Shown here: in pieces, positions 61,430 to 64,000 of the stretch | Position numbering within the stretch: position 1 is the stretch's first letter | Layout: each line of letters opens with the position of its first letter | Source of the DNA: Planococcus citri | Taxonomy: Eukaryota; Arthropoda; Insecta; Hemiptera; Pseudococcidae | NCBI RefSeq assembly: GCF_950023065.1 | Contig: NC_088677.1 | Span: 22,527,230-22,591,229, forward strand | DNA length: 64,000 nt | Reading direction: 5' to 3' | The notes under the pieces: model-generated | Seen by the model: the letters and a program-made list of their open reading frames with translations, nothing else | Told to the model about the DNA's origin: nothing | The model's database searches: none | Position numbers and translations under genes: made by a program

Positions 61430-61501
61430 AGCAGAGTGGCGCAGTGGAAGCGTGCTGGGCCCATAACCCAGAGGTCCGTGGATCGAAACCACGCTCTGCT
61501 A
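61430..61501 (+). tRNA. tRNA-iMet-CAT: Initiator tRNA-Met (CAT)
   Basis: A 72-nt cloverleaf with acceptor stem AGCAGAG/CTCTGCT, followed by discriminator A. The anticodon loop is CCCATAA on a stem CTGGG/CCCAG with three G-C pairs next to the loop. The T arm is CGTGG-ATCGAAA-CCACG. The A1-U72 pair, the G-C pairs and the ATCGAAA T loop are the eukaryotic initiator signature. There is no intron and CCA is not encoded, as usual in eukaryotes. It lies on the same strand as, and inside an intron of, the ABCC10 gene. Confidence 0.96.
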
Positions 61502-61506
61502 GCAAA

Positions 61507-61513
61507 ATTTTTT
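61507..61513 (+). terminator. T-run, RNA polymerase III terminator of the tRNA gene
   Basis: A run of seven T starts five bases after the tRNA end and fits a Pol III terminator. Confidence 0.8.
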
Positions 61514-62162
61514 TATTTTTTAACTTAACTAAAAAAAATTTATACGTGGAACCTTCGGTATTGATATTAATTTCAAAAACGTGTGTATTGTAGAACTCGA
61601 TTTAAAAAAAAAATCCAGACAGAAAGGAATTTTCTCTAGCCCAAATCACCCTTAATTTTCCAGTCATCGTCAAGAGAGAGAGTTGATGATTATTTTTAGA
61701 GAAAAACAGTTCCGATAGATTTTCTTATTGAAATACGAACTATAATATTTTTCGTTGTATAAATGATGCGCCTGAAAAAGTACTAGATAGGCAACATCAA
61801 TAGCTGCAGCGAGGTCTGAAATGTATACGTGTTCTTGAAAAGGAAGTAAATGAGAGTCAATCTACATACATAAAAGACATTCAATTAGGATCGTTATTTG
61901 AACTTTCCAATTTTTTTTATTGGAAATTCACCCTCCCCCCCTCCAAAAAAATCTCGAATGCTATCTTTTAGAATTGAGCCATTTTTCCCGAAACAGGTTG
62001 GGAATTCGACTTATTTTTTTCGAATAATTTTTTATTTCAACAAAAGTAGAAAAGATTTCCCATTAGGTATTTTGTTTACTTACTCGTTTTTAAAATTTCG
62101 TTTGCGTTTTTTTTTTCATTTGAAACTTGCATTTTGAATTTCATCCATCTGAAAAAAATAAT
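61514..62162. other. ABCC10 intron, middle part
   Basis: No exon, repeat boundary or RNA gene recognised. AT-rich with C-runs near 61931. Confidence 0.45.
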
Positions 62163-64000
62163 CAGAGTGACTATTGAACCCATAAAAGCAAATTTCTTGC
62201 TTTTTTTCGTGCTTTTTTCTTGCTTTCAAACATGAAATCTCGTACCCCTCCTCATATTTACGTATAGATGATCTTTGCTACCATCCCCCCCCACAAAAAA
62301 TTTTTTTTCTCGAAAATTTATGGATCGAAGTCGTGTTATTTGGGGTGGGAGGGAGATTCAACATGCCATTTATTTCAAAAAAATCAAAATTACATAATAT
62401 TAAAACATGCTGAACATCAGTGACGTTTACAGGATGAAATCACAGAAGGAGGTTATATTATTATTTCAGATGAGGGGAGGGGGGGAGCAAAACCAGATTT
62501 AAAAAAATGAAAAATCGACGTTTTAGGCAATTTTTTGAAACCCCTTCATAATGAATGATTATTTTATCAAAACGAAGGTGAAAATACCGGAGCACAATAG
62601 CATCAAAAATGTTGAAAAGTTAGTGGTTCTGTTCAGAAAAAAATGGGAAATTCGCACTTTTCAAATGGTTTGGGTATTCCGAGTATTTCTGGAACTTTCC
62701 TATTTAATTTTTGAATTCTTAAAATTCTCGAAAATAGCATCTTGGATCGCCCGAGCGGAGCGAAGACAAAAGCTTTGGAAAATTTGTAATTCGAATAGTA
62801 GAATAACATAAATTTTAATGAAAGGACTCAATTTTTCTGATCTAAACATTTTTCAAAATTGGTGGTATGGTGGTATAACTTCAATTTTTTCAGAGATTTT
62901 CGATGTGAACAGGAATTGTACTCAAATTTTTCTCAAAAAAAGTAACTTTAGTTACCAAAAAAGGTAGAAAAAGTAACCAGAAAAAAATAATCAAAATTCA
63001 AATAAAAACAATTTTTTTCAAAAATTGGTAAAAGCTCAAAATAGATAATTTATCAATACTTCGAAAGTAAACTAGATAAAGATGCAACAAAACAGCTTGA
63101 AAAAAATATTGGATTTTTGAAACATAATTGAAAAAAAACGTGCTCAACTAATGAAAAAAATTGCAAAGTTGAAAGAAGAGGGGGAGGGGGAGTCGTGCAT
63201 CGAAATAGAGAGAAACTAAATTCAATCTTATCCGAAATCATTTCAAAAAATTAAACAAAAAAAATAGCAATATTTTAAAATTACAGAAATTTTGACACGA
63301 GCGAGCAATTGATGAAAAAAATTATTCGAGTGTTGAGAAAGAATAAACAATAATTTTTAAAAAATTCCGTAAATAAGAAAAATCATTTTTGAACAGAAAA
63401 CTCTAAAATCAAAGGTAAGGAACGGGGGAGGGGACCTTGTAATTCAAATTTGAGAATATAGTGATTTGTAAAAATCATTTTTGAAAATTCGAATACGAAA
63501 AAATGTACCCTGGTTTCAAAAAGGAGAAAAAATATCTTCAATCTTGCAGAAAAAGACTTACAAAACCAGCCAAAAATTGACACACGTTTCAAAAAGAAGA
63601 ATAAAAAAGAAATTCTGCTAAAATTTAAAATTTTAAAAAAAAGTACGACGATCTCCAAAAAAAGTAGAAAATACGAAATGAAAGCATCAAGTCTTGAAAT
63701 CCAAAAAAAACTGTAAAAAGGATAATTCTACAAAAATTTATCTCCGAAAAAAGTAGAAAATACGAAATGAAAACATCAAGTCTTGAAATCTAAAAAAAAA
63801 GAAAAAAAAATCAAAAACTCAAAAAAAACTGTAAAAAAGAGAATTCTATAAAAATTTAAGCAGAAAAAAATTACTAAAATGTGGCGCAAAATTAAGAGAA
63901 AATTTCATGAAAATCACGAAAATTCGAAAAAAAGATTTCGCCGAAATCAAGAACAAAAATTTATTCAGAAAAACGAATCCTTAAAATTCAAAATGAAAGA
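62163..64000. mobile_element. CAGAGTG element with nested CAGGGATTG-family element, running off the window
   Basis: Starts CAGAGTGACTATTGAACCC at 62163, preceded by ATAAT, like the element at 21515. At 62910 begins CAGGAATTGTACTC followed by the GTAACTTTAG block, the family seen at 3705, 21695 and 32204. The junction text TTTTTTCAGAGATTTTCG.TGTGAA before the inner element matches that before 21695. The right ends are not in the window. A GCCCGAGCGGAGCGAAG word lies at 62749. Confidence 0.65.

Noticed and set aside
61260..61505. 81-aa minus-strand ORF over the tRNA
   Set aside because: It reads through the tRNA gene in antisense and has no domain.

Overview
The window is insect-like nuclear DNA: very AT-rich, with split genes using GT/AG introns and many DNA-transposon relics. 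A ZAD-type C2H2 zinc-finger gene (an arthropod family) and short TTAGG/CCTAA runs (the usual insect telomere unit) point to an insect. Species cannot be fixed from the sequence; a hemipteran such as a scale insect is only a guess.

Genes I could reconstruct by joining exons at splice sites in frame. (1) An ADAR-family RNA adenosine deaminase, minus strand, 9260 to 2487, three coding exons, 733 aa. (2) A ZAD C2H2 zinc-finger protein, minus, 30625 to 24941, eight coding exons, 1619 aa, about 26 fingers. (3) MRGBP/Eaf7, a NuA4/TIP60 subunit, minus, 37659 to 36290, four exons, 376 aa. (4) An unrecognised basic, Ser/Asn-rich protein, minus, 5' incomplete, 44361 to 42189. (5) A REEP1-4/ReepA-type ER-shaping protein, minus, 55406 to 48545, six exons, 228 aa. 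(6) An ABCC10/MRP7-like ABC transporter, plus, from 56385; fifteen exons (1002 codons) are present and the second nucleotide-binding domain lies beyond the window. (7) An initiator tRNA-Met at 61430-61501, inside an intron of gene 6 on the same strand. REEP and ABCC10 are divergent with about 1 kb between their start codons. These are unrelated housekeeping or regulatory genes, not an operon or pathway cluster.

Most of the rest is repetitive. At 30-536 is one LTR of a retrotransposon that continues left of the window. A family with CAGGGATTGTACTC ends has copies starting at 3705, 21695, 32204 and 62910. Foldback elements with long inverted arms lie at 4550-5916, 22810-23793, 32895-34515 and 39192-41384; the last has two 722-bp arms that look almost identical. 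Two hAT-like MITEs have perfect 8-bp target duplications (15924-16962 and 31229-31674). A pogo/Tigger-like element flanked by TA (15834-19311) holds one of them. Tandem arrays occur at 1105-1870, 44450-47380 (GATCAGATCAAATTT words) and 49700-51140 (eleven units of about 135 bp). Several insertions are nested two or three deep.

The most interesting points are the ADAR gene, which has methionine where ADARs normally carry the base-flipping glutamate and holds a long foldback in its own intron; the near-perfect 2.2-kb palindrome; and the layered transposon nests.
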